A stretch of DNA of 64,000 bases from Nitrosopumilus zosterae (GTDB taxonomy: Archaea > Thermoproteota > Nitrososphaeria > Nitrososphaerales > Nitrosopumilaceae): NCBI RefSeq assembly GCF_025998175.1, contig NZ_AP026695.1, positions 1,398,581-1,462,580 on the forward strand, given 5' to 3'. Shown in pieces: positions 17,154 to 26,236 of the stretch (position 1 is its first letter; every line of letters begins with the position of its first letter). The notes beneath the pieces are model-generated. The model made no database searches. It was not told the origin of the DNA and saw nothing but the letters and a program-made list of their open reading frames with translations. Made by a program: the position numbers and the translations under genes.

Positions 17154-18734
17154 TTGGCCGGCAAACGTGTTGTTCTAACTGCTGATCGTAGTTTAATGAC
17201 AAATTATAGAGGAAATTTTCTTTATGGGTTTATTGCATGTGGGCCATATGAAGTACTGCCTGAATGGGTTTTTGATAAAGTATTTTGTCCATCAGTTGAA
17301 ACAGATCCAATCACAGGAGAAGTCAAAGTCGCCCAAGTCGGACTAAGAAGAATTGAGAGTTCATTGATACAGGGAGGATACAAAAGAGAAGATGTTTTCA
17401 TGGCACATCCAGAAATGCTTCATAAATCAATTGGGCCAGATACCAAAGTTGTAGGAATTAATGTGATGGACCCATTAGGAATGGCCCCTGTTACAACAAC
17501 AATGTCACCAGAAAAATTATCCTATGTTGCAATGAAATTCAAAAAAATGTGTGCCAACATCATTCAACTCAAAAAGAAATATGATTTCAAAGTAGTAGTT
17601 GGAGGTAATGGTGCTTGGGAATTAGCTAAATCAGATAGAATGAAAATACATGGAATAGACACAGTTGTTGTAGGGGAAGCTGACGAGTTAGCAGTAGATT
17701 TGTTCCAAGATCTGGAAAAAAATGATGCGCCAGAATTGATGCATTGTTTTGTTAGAAATCTTGAAAATATCCCAGTTATCGAAGGGCCTACAATCAATTC
17801 ACTGATTGAAGCAATGAGAGGTTGTGGAAGGGGATGTGACTTTTGTGACGTAAATAAAAGATCAAAGAAAGATTTGCCATTAGATAGATTGCAACATGAA
17901 GCAAAAACCAATTTAGACTATGGATTTGATTCAGTTTGGTTGCATTCAGACGAGATGTTACTTTACGGATGTGATAATAGAGATTTTATTCCAAATAGAG
18001 ATGCAATAGTGGATTTGTGGAAAGGACTCAAAGGGCTAGGGGCGAATTTTGTAGGAACCACACATATGACATTCTCTGCAGTGGCAGCAGATCCAGTATT
18101 GATGCAACAAATTTCTCAAATTAATGAACAAGATAAAACAGGAAGATGGCTTGCAACCAATTTAGGAATTGAAACAGTAGCTCCTGCAATGGTAAAGAAA
18201 CATCTAGGTGTAAAAACAAAACCATTTTCATCTGAAGAATGGGGAAGTGTGGTAAGAGAAGGCGCAAAAATTCTAAATGAAAATCACTGGTTCCCAGCAG
18301 CTACAATCATTATTGGTTGGCCAGATGAAACCCCAGATGACATTCAATATACAATTGACATGATGAGTGACTTTAGAGAGATGGACTTTAGAGGATTAGT
18401 AGCACCATTACTTTATCAAGACTTTAGTGAAAAGAATTCAATGCATTTTGGTAACTTGAATGAGGCGCAGTTTACGCTGTTTTGGAAATGTTGGGAAAAC
18501 AATCTACGAGTAATTAATGATATCATACCCATAATTCTCAGAAATAAGACATATGGTCCACCAATGAAGGTGTTCATGTATGGAATTCTCAAAGCAGGAA
18601 CATGGGCGATAATGAGATATCTGAGAGGATTATGCAAAGATCTCTTTAACGGCAGAACCCCTGATGAAATAATTGACAAGTATGCAAGAAGTAGATCAGT
18701 ATCTGTACCTAAAATTCAAACTAAAAAATTATAG
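17154..18734 (+). CDS. B12-binding-domain-type radical SAM protein, substrate unknown
   Basis: A 526-residue protein. The radical SAM cluster motif is C224GRGC228DFC231 (CxxxCxxC). Before it, residues about 60-215 look like a cobalamin-binding-type Rossmann region (KVVVGGNGAWEL, IDTVVVGEADEL), although the classical DxHxxG signature is not evident. After the motif are segments typical of the barrel (ATNLGIETVAPAMVKKHLGV, ATIIIGWPDETPDDIQ). TTG start supported by TATA spacing. It overlaps the convergent small gene at 18729. Reaction not predictable from sequence; thaumarchaea do make B12 and cobT lies at 29187. Confidence 0.8.
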   Translation: MAGKRVVLTADRSLMTNYRGNFLYGFIACGPYEVLPEWVFDKVFCPSVETDPITGEVKVAQVGLRRIESSLIQGGYKREDVFMAHPEMLHKSIGPDTKVVGINVMDPLGMAPVTTTMSPEKLSYVAMKFKKMCANIIQLKKKYDFKVVVGGNGAWELAKSDRMKIHGIDTVVVGEADELAVDLFQDLEKNDAPELMHCFVRNLENIPVIEGPTINSLIEAMRGCGRGCDFCDVNKRSKKDLPLDRLQHEAKTNLDYGFDSVWLHSDEMLLYGCDNRDFIPNRDAIVDLWKGLKGLGANFVGTTHMTFSAVAADPVLMQQISQINEQDKTGRWLATNLGIETVAPAMVKKHLGVKTKPFSSEEWGSVVREGAKILNENHWFPAATIIIGWPDETPDDIQYTIDMMSDFREMDFRGLVAPLLYQDFSEKNSMHFGNLNEAQFTLFWKCWENNLRVINDIIPIILRNKTYGPPMKVFMYGILKAGTWAIMRYLRGLCKDLFNGRTPDEIIDKYARSRSVSVPKIQTKKL

Positions 18735-19052
18735 AGTGTTAATAGCAGCATCCGCCAAAGTGTTTCGTTTTGGTGTTAAGCAGATAAAGTAAACTTTGTC
18801 GGCTCTTTCAATGCCTTCAACTTTTTTGTAGGATTTTGATGAAATATCAAATTCATAAATCCCAGGGTCAAGAGAACCACTTGTATAAATCATCAGATAC
18901 GTTTCGCCAGTTGCAGGGCTAAGTGGAATAAAGGCCATCACATATCCTTTGTATGAATTAATGGGCATTGTATTTTTCATTGGAGGAGCTGCAGACGCCA
19001 TATACATGAACATATCTTCAATATTTTCAAATTCTTCATATTCAGTATGCAT
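18729..19052 (-). CDS. Hypothetical protein, 107 aa
   Basis: I do not recognise this family. The protein is soluble-looking, with a Met-rich acidic N-terminus (EEFENIEDMFMYMASAAPPM) followed by a compact beta-rich region (GYVMAFIPLSPATGETYLMI, GIYEFDISSKSYKKVEG). There is no signal peptide or membrane segment. Its 3' end overlaps that of the radical SAM gene by six bases. A real gene is likely because codon use and amino-acid content resemble its neighbours and the opposite frames are shorter. Confidence 0.6.
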   Translation of the reverse strand: MHTEYEEFENIEDMFMYMASAAPPMKNTMPINSYKGYVMAFIPLSPATGETYLMIYTSGSLDPGIYEFDISSKSYKKVEGIERADKVYFICLTPKRNTLADAAINTL

Positions 19053-19100
19053 TACAACTGGTAATGTGTCTCAATATAATAAGTTACTAGATAGAATTTA

Positions 19101-20183
19101 TTAAAATTCTTTTCTGGATTTGAAGTGCTTGTGAACTTTAAACCCAATTAGTGCCGGTGCTGCAATATACATTCCCAGGTTTAGAGCAATTACAGAAATT
19201 CCCAATCCTAAAACTTCAACCTCTGAACCATTATCAGCTAATGACATTATAGATAAGGTAGAAAGCATTGGGGTAATGAAAGCCCTTACCGCTTCCTGGA
19301 ACATTGGATTCTCTCTTTCCCAATCAGCAACTGTTGGGGCAAATGAATAGTATATTGTGTTAAATCCAGACATAAATGCAGTTCCAGAAGCAGTACTTAA
19401 AACAGTATTATCTCTAACTTCCCTTAAGAATTGAACTTGTGGTGCTAACTCAGTTCCATAAGCTGCAGTTGCAATAAGACATCCACCTTTTTCTTCAACA
19501 CACAGACCATCTTTCATAGAATAACCTGTAGGACACTGTGGCTCTTGTTTTACTTTACAAAATCCATCTACCAGTTCGGTTCCAGGACCACATGTTGGTG
19601 GAGGTGGCTCATTATCAACACATTCACCATCGATTAGTTGTTGATTAGAGGTACATGTTGGTGGAGGTGGAGGTGGTGGTGGAATGTTATCTACACACTT
19701 GCCGTCGACTAATTGTTGGTTAGAAGTACACGTTGGTGTAGATGGTGGTGGAGGTGGTGGTGGAGGTGTATTAACAACTAATTCCCCACCCACATAATCA
19801 AGTACAAGTTCACTGGTATTTCCACCATACTTTACTTCAACAATATAATCACCACTCAGTTTCCAAAGTTGTCCACCTGCAATAAATGAAAATTCAAAAG
19901 AACCATTAGAATTTGGGATTAATTGACCTATAGATACAAGATTATTTTCTGGAGATTTCACTACATAAGTAACTGCACCGGCATTTAGTGCTGAAGGATC
20001 ATAATCTTTCAGGGTACCAGAGATGATCACATTTGCACCATTTGCAATAATGCTAACGTTTGAAGAAATGTTAACAGGTAAAAGATTATGATTATCAGCA
20101 AAGACAGAACCATTAACACCATAAGATAGAACTGAAACAGACAATAAAGCAAATGCTAGGAATGCTGTTAGCCTCATTTTCAT
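19101..20183 (-). CDS. Secreted protein with Ig-like module, Pro-rich Cys repeats and CFI-box C-terminus
   Basis: A 360-residue protein. The signal peptide ends around NGSVFA. Residues 40-130 form an Ig-like module like those of the PEFG paralogues (ends GDYIVEVKYG). Then come polyproline runs alternating with Cys-rich units of the type CTSNQQLVDGKCVDN, CTSNQQLIDGECVDN, CGPGTELVDGFC and CPTGYSMKDGLC. The C-terminal part starts GGCLIATAAYGTELAPQVQF and continues with LREVRDNTVLSTASGTAFM, a CFI-box-CTERM-type tail known in thaumarchaea, and ends in membrane-spanning segments and a basic KHFKSRKEF. It is probably exposed on the cell surface. Function unknown. Confidence 0.82.
   Translation of the reverse strand: MKMRLTAFLAFALLSVSVLSYGVNGSVFADNHNLLPVNISSNVSIIANGANVIISGTLKDYDPSALNAGAVTYVVKSPENNLVSIGQLIPNSNGSFEFSFIAGGQLWKLSGDYIVEVKYGGNTSELVLDYVGGELVVNTPPPPPPPPSTPTCTSNQQLVDGKCVDNIPPPPPPPPTCTSNQQLIDGECVDNEPPPPTCGPGTELVDGFCKVKQEPQCPTGYSMKDGLCVEEKGGCLIATAAYGTELAPQVQFLREVRDNTVLSTASGTAFMSGFNTIYYSFAPTVADWERENPMFQEAVRAFITPMLSTLSIMSLADNGSEVEVLGLGISVIALNLGMYIAAPALIGFKVHKHFKSRKEF
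19621..19768 (-). repeat. Tandem repeat coding for polyproline plus Cys units
   Basis: Two roughly 75-nt units occur in tandem within the CFI-box gene, each coding a run of Pro codons followed by TCTSNQQL(V/I)DG(K/E)CVDN. The Pro runs (eight in each of the two longest) appear as GGT/GGA triplet tracts on the plus strand, a place prone to slippage. Confidence 0.8.
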
Positions 20184-20238
20184 TTTGATTCATGAGTTGA
20201 GAGTATTTATGTTTTCAACGAAATAAAAATTGACCATA

Positions 20239-23200
20239 TTATACTCTAATGATACCTTTTTTGATCAAAAACTGAAGGGATTTTATAAAATCTTCATCTG
20301 AAATTTTGTTGTCAGACCACCACTTTGCATTATTTTTTATCCAATCAGGAATTGTTTGATTAAAAGAAGAATTGCTTTCAGTGGAAGGAACAGTAATAAT
20401 TCCTTCTTTAATGAGATATTCAAGTCCGTCTAAAAACTCAGAATTTGAAATCGAAGTAGTAGCCCAAGATTTTGCAGTATTCTTAACCCAGTTAGGAATT
20501 TTTGGTGGGATTACTTCAAAGGATATAGAACCCAAATCAAAGTTATTGTGAGACAGTTGAATTTCATAAACTCCAGATAAAGAATTTTCATTAATTGAAA
20601 TCATCGATCTATAACCACCTCCACTAGAAAGAGTTGCTCCAAAAATCTGGGATTTTCCATCAGGAGAGATAATATTCACTTCCAAAGGAATTCCACGTCT
20701 ATGATTATTCACACTGCCCGAGAGAATAATTTCCTCAATATTTCCTGAAAGAGGTTTTACTATTTCATAGGAACTTAGTTGTGGTGAACTAGAAAAAGAA
20801 GCAGATGACTGGCTTCTCAACAAACTGAATGTGTTGGCATTACCAAAACTATCACGAGAATCATAATATTTTGCATCTAAACTCCCACCAGCTGAAGAGA
20901 TTAATGCAGTTCCAGACTTGTTACAAATTTGTGAAGGCATTTTGAAAACTCCTTGAAATATTCCAGTGCTAGGTCCTGTTTCAACAAGAGTGAATCCAGT
21001 AGCACCTAAGCCACCATACTCGATCCCATCTATTGTACAGCGTTTGTAACGAATGTCTTTAATCAAAACTTCAAGTAATTTTATCCCATCCTTTCCAACA
21101 GTGTCTACATTCGCAGAATTTGGATCGTTAATTACAAAATAAATGTCAACCAAGTCTTGTTTCAAATTTAGATCAGGATCCTTTAGAGTAATTGTTACGG
21201 GTTGTCCAAATCGAAATGTGCTTGCAGTTGAAACAGCACCAGAGTGTGTTGAGATATCAGATTGTGTGGAAGTCCTAGTAGTAACACCAGTTACATCAAT
21301 ATCTGAATAAGATATTGTAATTCCAGATTCATCAATTAATCTATTGGTAACAATAATTTTCACATCATCACTAATAGCATCTATAGTTTGAATAAATCCA
21401 GAATCAAGTATATTCAATTGATTTGTAACAGCATATTCCAAAGTACCTTCAAAAGTTGACGAATTATCAGCAGTTTCTTCTAATTCAAAACGATAAATGG
21501 AATTATTAATACTTTGATCATTTTCTAATCCAAAAGAGAACAAATCAAAAACAATTGGTTGTTTTTGGGTTTCACTAGAAATATCAATTACACCGGCATC
21601 GTTATGAGAAGAATCAAAGTCAATTACAAGAAATACATTTCCACTTTCAGCCAATATAGCATTTACATCAGAATCATCGATTTGAATAAATCCTTGTGCT
21701 GATGAAAGATCACCTGCATCAACAATTGTGATTGGCGAGGAACCAAGTGCTCCAAAAGTCATATTAATTGAAGTATCACTAAAGTCAGAAACGCCTAACT
21801 CTTTTTCAAATGATCGTAAATCGTAATTTATCCAGTTTGTTCCACTTGTATTAGATTTAGAATCATCAAGTAAAATTGAAGCAAGAGTAGATACAGAAAC
21901 TCCCAAGTTTACAGAAAACATGTCATATGAAGCATTCCCCAATGTCGTGGAGTCAATTATCAATCTATCAGAATTAGAGTCAGGCACAGTAGAGGTTACA
22001 CTAGTACCACCTGTCAGAGTAGGTGAAGTTGAATGAAATTGGACGGTATTTGCATTTTCTAGAGTTATTGGATTTCCAATAGTTATTGTAGGGATGATTG
22101 CAGTTTCTCGGAACACATCTAAATCATCATTTGCACCAGTGTTCAAATTTTGATCTGGATCAATCAAGATTACAGGATATTTAGTTCCTGGACGCAGCGC
22201 AGCACCATTTCCAATGGTTAATACTGGTTCATCATTTACGGAAACAGAAGCAGTTGAGGAACCAGTCAAAATAGAAACAGATTCATCATTGTAAGTAATT
22301 TGTCCAGTTTGTCCTCTTGGGGCATTATCAAGGATTCCGATTACAGACTGATCATTAAAATCAAAGCTTTCAAAAATTCCAGAGTTAGATTGTCGTTCAA
22401 CTAGTGTGACTATTTCTGAAAAGGTATTTGCACCCCCGTCATTCACAGATGTTACAGGTTGATCACTGTTGGTTTTTAATTCCATTACATTTCCAACATT
22501 CAATGAAAGTTTTCCATTATTTTCAAATCCCAAAGATGAAAGGGATGGTACCAAATCTACCAATCCAGAACCACCATTGGCATCATTAGACCCCGTATTA
22601 TCAAAGGCTTGATAGAATGTTGAGGGACTAGAACCAACATCAAACGTCCAAGAATCTTCATCAGTTGGATCTTGGTTTAATTGAAAATCATTAACAGTTA
22701 GAAAAACTTCAGCATTCGTTGGATAAAGAGATCTATCAATATTCAAAGAAATGTTCTGCATTTCATCATATTCTAATGATACCTGCTGTGTTGGACCTCC
22801 AGGATTATATTGAATTATCACATCGCCAAATGAATAAAGTTGAATCAAGGGCCATGCATTTGAGTTTAAACCAATTTGGCCAACAGGAATATTTGAATTT
22901 GTGTTAATCGATTTTGCTTTTCTTACTACATTGTTCATATTTGAAGAACCGGTAGGAATTCCAGTACATGAATTAAATGAAGAATCACCATTGGTAAAAC
23001 CACCCAAACCAGTAGAACGTGGTACTGCAAATCCATCAGTTTCAGAAAGAGATATTCCAAATACTGTAGACGATGTGTCCCTACTACAGAAAACACCAAA
23101 ATCCAATCCTTTTCCATTGGAACCAACTGTAGAATCTGCAGCTTTTGCTTTTTGTACATTTGCAAAATAGGCATACCAGTTACCATCTGTAGCTTGAACC

Positions 23201-23442
23201 ATTCGTAGGGATTTTCCATTAATGGTAACATCAGGTTCACCCTTTCCCTCATCGGTATCTCTGAGATTGGGATCATTTACTACAACTTCAATCACCATAG
23301 AGCCTGAAAAATGATTGGCAAATTGAGAATTTTCAGCAGATACAAAGAGATTAGGATTACTTGAAGCATCAGCATCCATAATTGGAATTAGAGTAATTAG
23401 AGAAATAATCACCACGATAAATAAGAATTTCATGCCCAACAT
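20239..23442 (-). CDS. Large secreted surface protein with C-terminal IPxW repeats
   Basis: A 1067-residue protein with a signal peptide (MLGMKFLFIVVIISLITLIP, cleavage near DADA). The long middle part is beta-rich with recurring pieces such as VTLVERQSNSGIFESFDF, VLIDPDQNLNTG, VTLKDPDLNLKQDLVDIYF and VETGPSTGIFQGVFKMP, a pattern of domains with acidic DPDxN loops. The last 85 residues hold two copies of a helical unit IPxWxKNxAxxWxxxxISxxEF..GL.YLIKEGII, at about residues 985-1020 and 1033-1067. There is no PEFG tail, so attachment may be through these units. Possibly a surface-layer-associated protein. It is divergent from the CDF transporter gene. Confidence 0.78.
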   Translation of the reverse strand: MLGMKFLFIVVIISLITLIPIMDADASSNPNLFVSAENSQFANHFSGSMVIEVVVNDPNLRDTDEGKGEPDVTINGKSLRMVQATDGNWYAYFANVQKAKAADSTVGSNGKGLDFGVFCSRDTSSTVFGISLSETDGFAVPRSTGLGGFTNGDSSFNSCTGIPTGSSNMNNVVRKAKSINTNSNIPVGQIGLNSNAWPLIQLYSFGDVIIQYNPGGPTQQVSLEYDEMQNISLNIDRSLYPTNAEVFLTVNDFQLNQDPTDEDSWTFDVGSSPSTFYQAFDNTGSNDANGGSGLVDLVPSLSSLGFENNGKLSLNVGNVMELKTNSDQPVTSVNDGGANTFSEIVTLVERQSNSGIFESFDFNDQSVIGILDNAPRGQTGQITYNDESVSILTGSSTASVSVNDEPVLTIGNGAALRPGTKYPVILIDPDQNLNTGANDDLDVFRETAIIPTITIGNPITLENANTVQFHSTSPTLTGGTSVTSTVPDSNSDRLIIDSTTLGNASYDMFSVNLGVSVSTLASILLDDSKSNTSGTNWINYDLRSFEKELGVSDFSDTSINMTFGALGSSPITIVDAGDLSSAQGFIQIDDSDVNAILAESGNVFLVIDFDSSHNDAGVIDISSETQKQPIVFDLFSFGLENDQSINNSIYRFELEETADNSSTFEGTLEYAVTNQLNILDSGFIQTIDAISDDVKIIVTNRLIDESGITISYSDIDVTGVTTRTSTQSDISTHSGAVSTASTFRFGQPVTITLKDPDLNLKQDLVDIYFVINDPNSANVDTVGKDGIKLLEVLIKDIRYKRCTIDGIEYGGLGATGFTLVETGPSTGIFQGVFKMPSQICNKSGTALISSAGGSLDAKYYDSRDSFGNANTFSLLRSQSSASFSSSPQLSSYEIVKPLSGNIEEIILSGSVNNHRRGIPLEVNIISPDGKSQIFGATLSSGGGYRSMISINENSLSGVYEIQLSHNNFDLGSISFEVIPPKIPNWVKNTAKSWATTSISNSEFLDGLEYLIKEGIITVPSTESNSSFNQTIPDWIKNNAKWWSDNKISDEDFIKSLQFLIKKGIIRV

Positions 23443-23506
23443 TACAAAAAATCACTTTATCACAAATAACATTGTCGTATCATTTATTCTTAGAAACTTG
23501 TAATAC

Positions 23507-24886
23507 ATGATTAGAATTATTAAAAATAAGAAAATGTTTGTTCAGAGAACCAAGGTATTACAGATTTCATTATTAGCCATATTTTCAGCATTTTTAGTAG
23601 AATTAATTTTCGGGTTGATCTCAAACAGTCTAGCCCTAATTACAGACAGCATTCATGCATTATTAGATAGTGTAGTAACAGTCGTCTTACTTTTGGCAGC
23701 TAGAATGGCAATGAAGCCAGCTGATGCAGAGCATACCTACGGACATGGCAAAATTGAATCATTGGGAGGAATGATTGGAGGAATTGCAATTTTTTTGATA
23801 GCGTGTTTTTTTGTTTATGAATCTATCAACAGATTACAAAGTCCTCCACCAACCATTCTACCAGGTCTTTTTGCAATAGTTGCAGGACTATACACAATAG
23901 GCATCGATATTTTCCGATTGATCCTGTTAAGAAATTCAATTAAGAAGATTGGAGGATCCACACTCAAGGCAGATTTTTATCATGCATTCATGGATCTGGG
24001 ATCTACTTTAGTTGCAATTATCGGAATAGTTCTTGTAACTTATGGATTGTATTTCGGAGATTTTGTTGCTGCATTAATCTTAGGAGGATTTTTGGCAGTT
24101 CTCAGCATAAAGCTAGTCTACAAAACAGCGCTGGATTTAACAGACATCATTTCTCCCGAACTTGTAAAGAAGGTAAAGGAGATTGCTGCATCTACTGAAG
24201 GTGTAATAAACGCAGATCCAGTCCTAATGAGAAGATCAGGCGACACAATATTTGCAGATATTACAATATCATTAAGGGGAGACACAAGTTTTGACAAAGC
24301 TCATGAAATCAGCAATAATGTTGAGAAAAACATAAAAAATAAAATTTTAAACTCAACCGTAACTGTACATTTGGAACCAAATTGGCAAGATGTACCATTA
24401 GATTCAAAAATTCTGGAAATTGCAAAAAGAGTAAAAGGAGTTAAAGAAGTTCACAATGTAAACACTCACAAGACCAAAGGAAAAATATTTTCGAATTTAC
24501 ATGTAATGGTGGATAGAGAGATGAATCTTTTATCTGCACATAAAATTTCTGAAATAATTGAACAAGAGATTTATGAGAACATTCCAGAAATAGAACACAC
24601 TACAATTCATTTGGAGCCTTTTGTAAAAATACCAGAAAATTTAAACTTGGAGGATAAAATTACTGAAAATCAAATTAAGAGAATATTAGAAAAATATTCA
24701 GAAATTAGAAAGATTGGAAGAATAATGTCTTTGAATTTTGAAAATATTCTAAAAATTGATATTGACTGCTCGTTTGATGGGGAATTGTCAATTGAAAAAG
24801 TTCATGATTTGGTTTCAGAAATAGAGAATAAAATCAGAGCAGAAATAAGCGATTCTGTAATAACAATTCATCCAGAACCCGTCTAA
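23507..24886 (+). CDS. Cation diffusion facilitator with three tandem cytoplasmic domains
   Basis: A 459-residue metal exporter. The membrane part (about residues 15-205) carries an HxxxD pair in TM2 (DSIHALLDS) and in TM5 (YHAFMDLGS), the His-Asp arrangement of zinc-type transporters, plus the cytosolic AEHTYGHGKIES loop. Usual CDF proteins have about 300 residues with one ferredoxin-like cytoplasmic domain. Here three such domains follow one another, ending VTVHLEP (about 290), TIHLEPF (about 375) and TIHPEPV (C-terminus). The last has lost most polar residues of the first. Metal specificity is inferred as Zn or a similar divalent ion. Confidence 0.9.
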   Translation: MIRIIKNKKMFVQRTKVLQISLLAIFSAFLVELIFGLISNSLALITDSIHALLDSVVTVVLLLAARMAMKPADAEHTYGHGKIESLGGMIGGIAIFLIACFFVYESINRLQSPPPTILPGLFAIVAGLYTIGIDIFRLILLRNSIKKIGGSTLKADFYHAFMDLGSTLVAIIGIVLVTYGLYFGDFVAALILGGFLAVLSIKLVYKTALDLTDIISPELVKKVKEIAASTEGVINADPVLMRRSGDTIFADITISLRGDTSFDKAHEISNNVEKNIKNKILNSTVTVHLEPNWQDVPLDSKILEIAKRVKGVKEVHNVNTHKTKGKIFSNLHVMVDREMNLLSAHKISEIIEQEIYENIPEIEHTTIHLEPFVKIPENLNLEDKITENQIKRILEKYSEIRKIGRIMSLNFENILKIDIDCSFDGELSIEKVHDLVSEIENKIRAEISDSVITIHPEPV

Positions 24887-25070
24887 ACCAGAATCTGATC
24901 AGATCACGACTAACATTTCTAGTGTAATTCCAGAGGGAATTTTCAAGAAAACAGTATTTCGTAGATTCTTTGTTTAAATCTAATCTAACTTTTAGATAGC
25001 CTAACTTTTCATAGAAGATTTTCATATATTGAAAAATTAGGTTTAAACTAAAGAAAATAGTTATGAATTT

Positions 25071-25574
25071 GTGCGAAGATCAGGAATCCTGATAGTTGGG
25101 TCAGGAATTTTAATAATTGCAGGATTGTTTACCCTAGTTTTAGGAAATCAAGCAATATTAGAAGGAATAGTTCAAGATAATGGAATGGTAAGTTCCAAAC
25201 AAACACTTACGATCTCCACTGATTTTGATTCACAAATTACATCGATTGGAATTTTTGCAGTTCAAATAATGGAATTTGAAGAAAATACATTTTATGTAAA
25301 AATTTTGAATCCATTTGATATTGAAATAATTTCTCAGGAAATCAATGAAGAAACTGTTGAAGAAGAATTTGATGTTATAGATTCTGGCACTTACAAACTA
25401 ATTATTCAAAGTAATAATAATGAAGAAACTCAAGTATTCGGAGCGATTGGTCCAACTCCCGATTCAGGAAAAAAAGCACTTGGTTTTATTCCAGTTTATG
25501 TGATTGTTGTTGGGATGATAGGATTAGCTGTAGTAGGAATTATTGAAATTAAAAACAGAAAAAGGTTAATTTAG
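25071..25574 (+). CDS. Hypothetical protein with two membrane segments, 167 aa
   Basis: Unrecognised family. An N-terminal hydrophobic helix (about residues 4-24) is followed by an extracytoplasmic beta-rich region of about 110 residues rich in Glu and Ile (ITSIGIFAVQIMEFEENTFY, GTYKLIIQSNNNEETQVFGA) and a C-terminal helix (IPVYVIVVGMIGLAVVGII) ending in a basic NRKRLI. The layout resembles small thaumarchaeal envelope proteins. The start is GTG at 25071; the ATG at 25063 is out of frame. The 3' end overlaps the next, convergent gene by nine bases. Confidence 0.6.
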   Translation: MRRSGILIVGSGILIIAGLFTLVLGNQAILEGIVQDNGMVSSKQTLTISTDFDSQITSIGIFAVQIMEFEENTFYVKILNPFDIEIISQEINEETVEEEFDVIDSGTYKLIIQSNNNEETQVFGAIGPTPDSGKKALGFIPVYVIVVGMIGLAVVGIIEIKNRKRLI

Positions 25575-25877
25575 ATAACTATCCATTTTTTCAAGACCGT
25601 TAATAGTAGCATCAAAATTATCACTGTTTTCGACTATGCTATTGAGTTTTTCGGCATTTGCTGAAAGTATGCAATTTTCACCATCAAAATTTTGTAAAAT
25701 GAAGCTATGTTCAATTAAATAAGAAAGTCTTTCTAAAACATCATTTTCAGATATAGAAGATTGTTTAGCCAAAAATGAACATTCTTTTTCACCATCTTCA
25801 AGTTCGGCTAAAATTGAAGAAGTTACTGGATCAAACATACAATCTACAACTTTTTCTTTATCAAAAGCAGATTCCAT
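25566..25877 (-). CDS. Small winged-helix-like protein, 103 aa
   Basis: No family assigned with certainty. The sequence DPVTSSILAELEDGEKECSF followed by LAKQSSISENDVLERLSYLI and EHSFILQNFDGENCILSANA follows the pattern of a winged-helix DNA-binding domain: helix, recognition-like helix and a beta wing. Cys13 and Cys33 might be metal or redox sites. A transcription regulator role is inferred only from this pattern. It is convergent with the membrane protein gene at 25071 and divergent from a small Cys-rich gene at 25963. Confidence 0.6.
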   Translation of the reverse strand: MESAFDKEKVVDCMFDPVTSSILAELEDGEKECSFLAKQSSISENDVLERLSYLIEHSFILQNFDGENCILSANAEKLNSIVENSDNFDATINGLEKMDSYLN

Positions 25878-25962
25878 TTACAATAATAGATGTTTTAGAA
25901 ATTATTAACTTTTTAAATTTTAATTCCAATAAGATAATTAAGAAAAAGAGAGCAGGATAATC

Positions 25963-26115
25963 ATGCAAAAACTTTGTAATTATGATCCATCAGGTAAAGG
26001 AGAACACTGTTTCTGTATAGATATAGATACCCAACGAGGAATTAAAAAATGCTGTAAATGTACAATATGGAACGTTCAAGGGAATGATTGGACAGAAGAT
26101 GAAGACTTGAGATAA
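25963..26115 (+). CDS. Small Cys-rich protein, 50 aa
   Basis: An ATG-initiated frame of 50 codons ending in TAA at 26115. The protein starts MQKLCNYDPSGKGEHCFC and has six Cys at positions 5, 16, 18, 30, 31 and 33 (CFC and CCKC groups), plus His15, and an acidic end NDWTEDEDLR. The cysteine spacing suggests a small zinc-binding or metal-binding protein. It fills most of the space between two annotated genes. No homologue is recognised from memory, so whether it is expressed remains open. Confidence 0.5.
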   Translation: MQKLCNYDPSGKGEHCFCIDIDTQRGIKKCCKCTIWNVQGNDWTEDEDLR

Positions 26116-26236
26116 TTTCTATCAAAAATATCCAAAATAAAGCCAAGAAGACAATTAGATCTAAGAAACATGGAAAATTCGTCCAATTTGGTGCCTAGCA
26201 TGGTTTTTATCGGGGTTTCTTTGAATTTTTGAATAC

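Noticed and set aside
24893..24904. Perfect 12-nt palindrome ATCTGATCAGAT after the CDF gene
   Set aside because: Lies just past a stop codon rather than at a promoter, has no T run for a terminator, and could be chance in AT-rich DNA.
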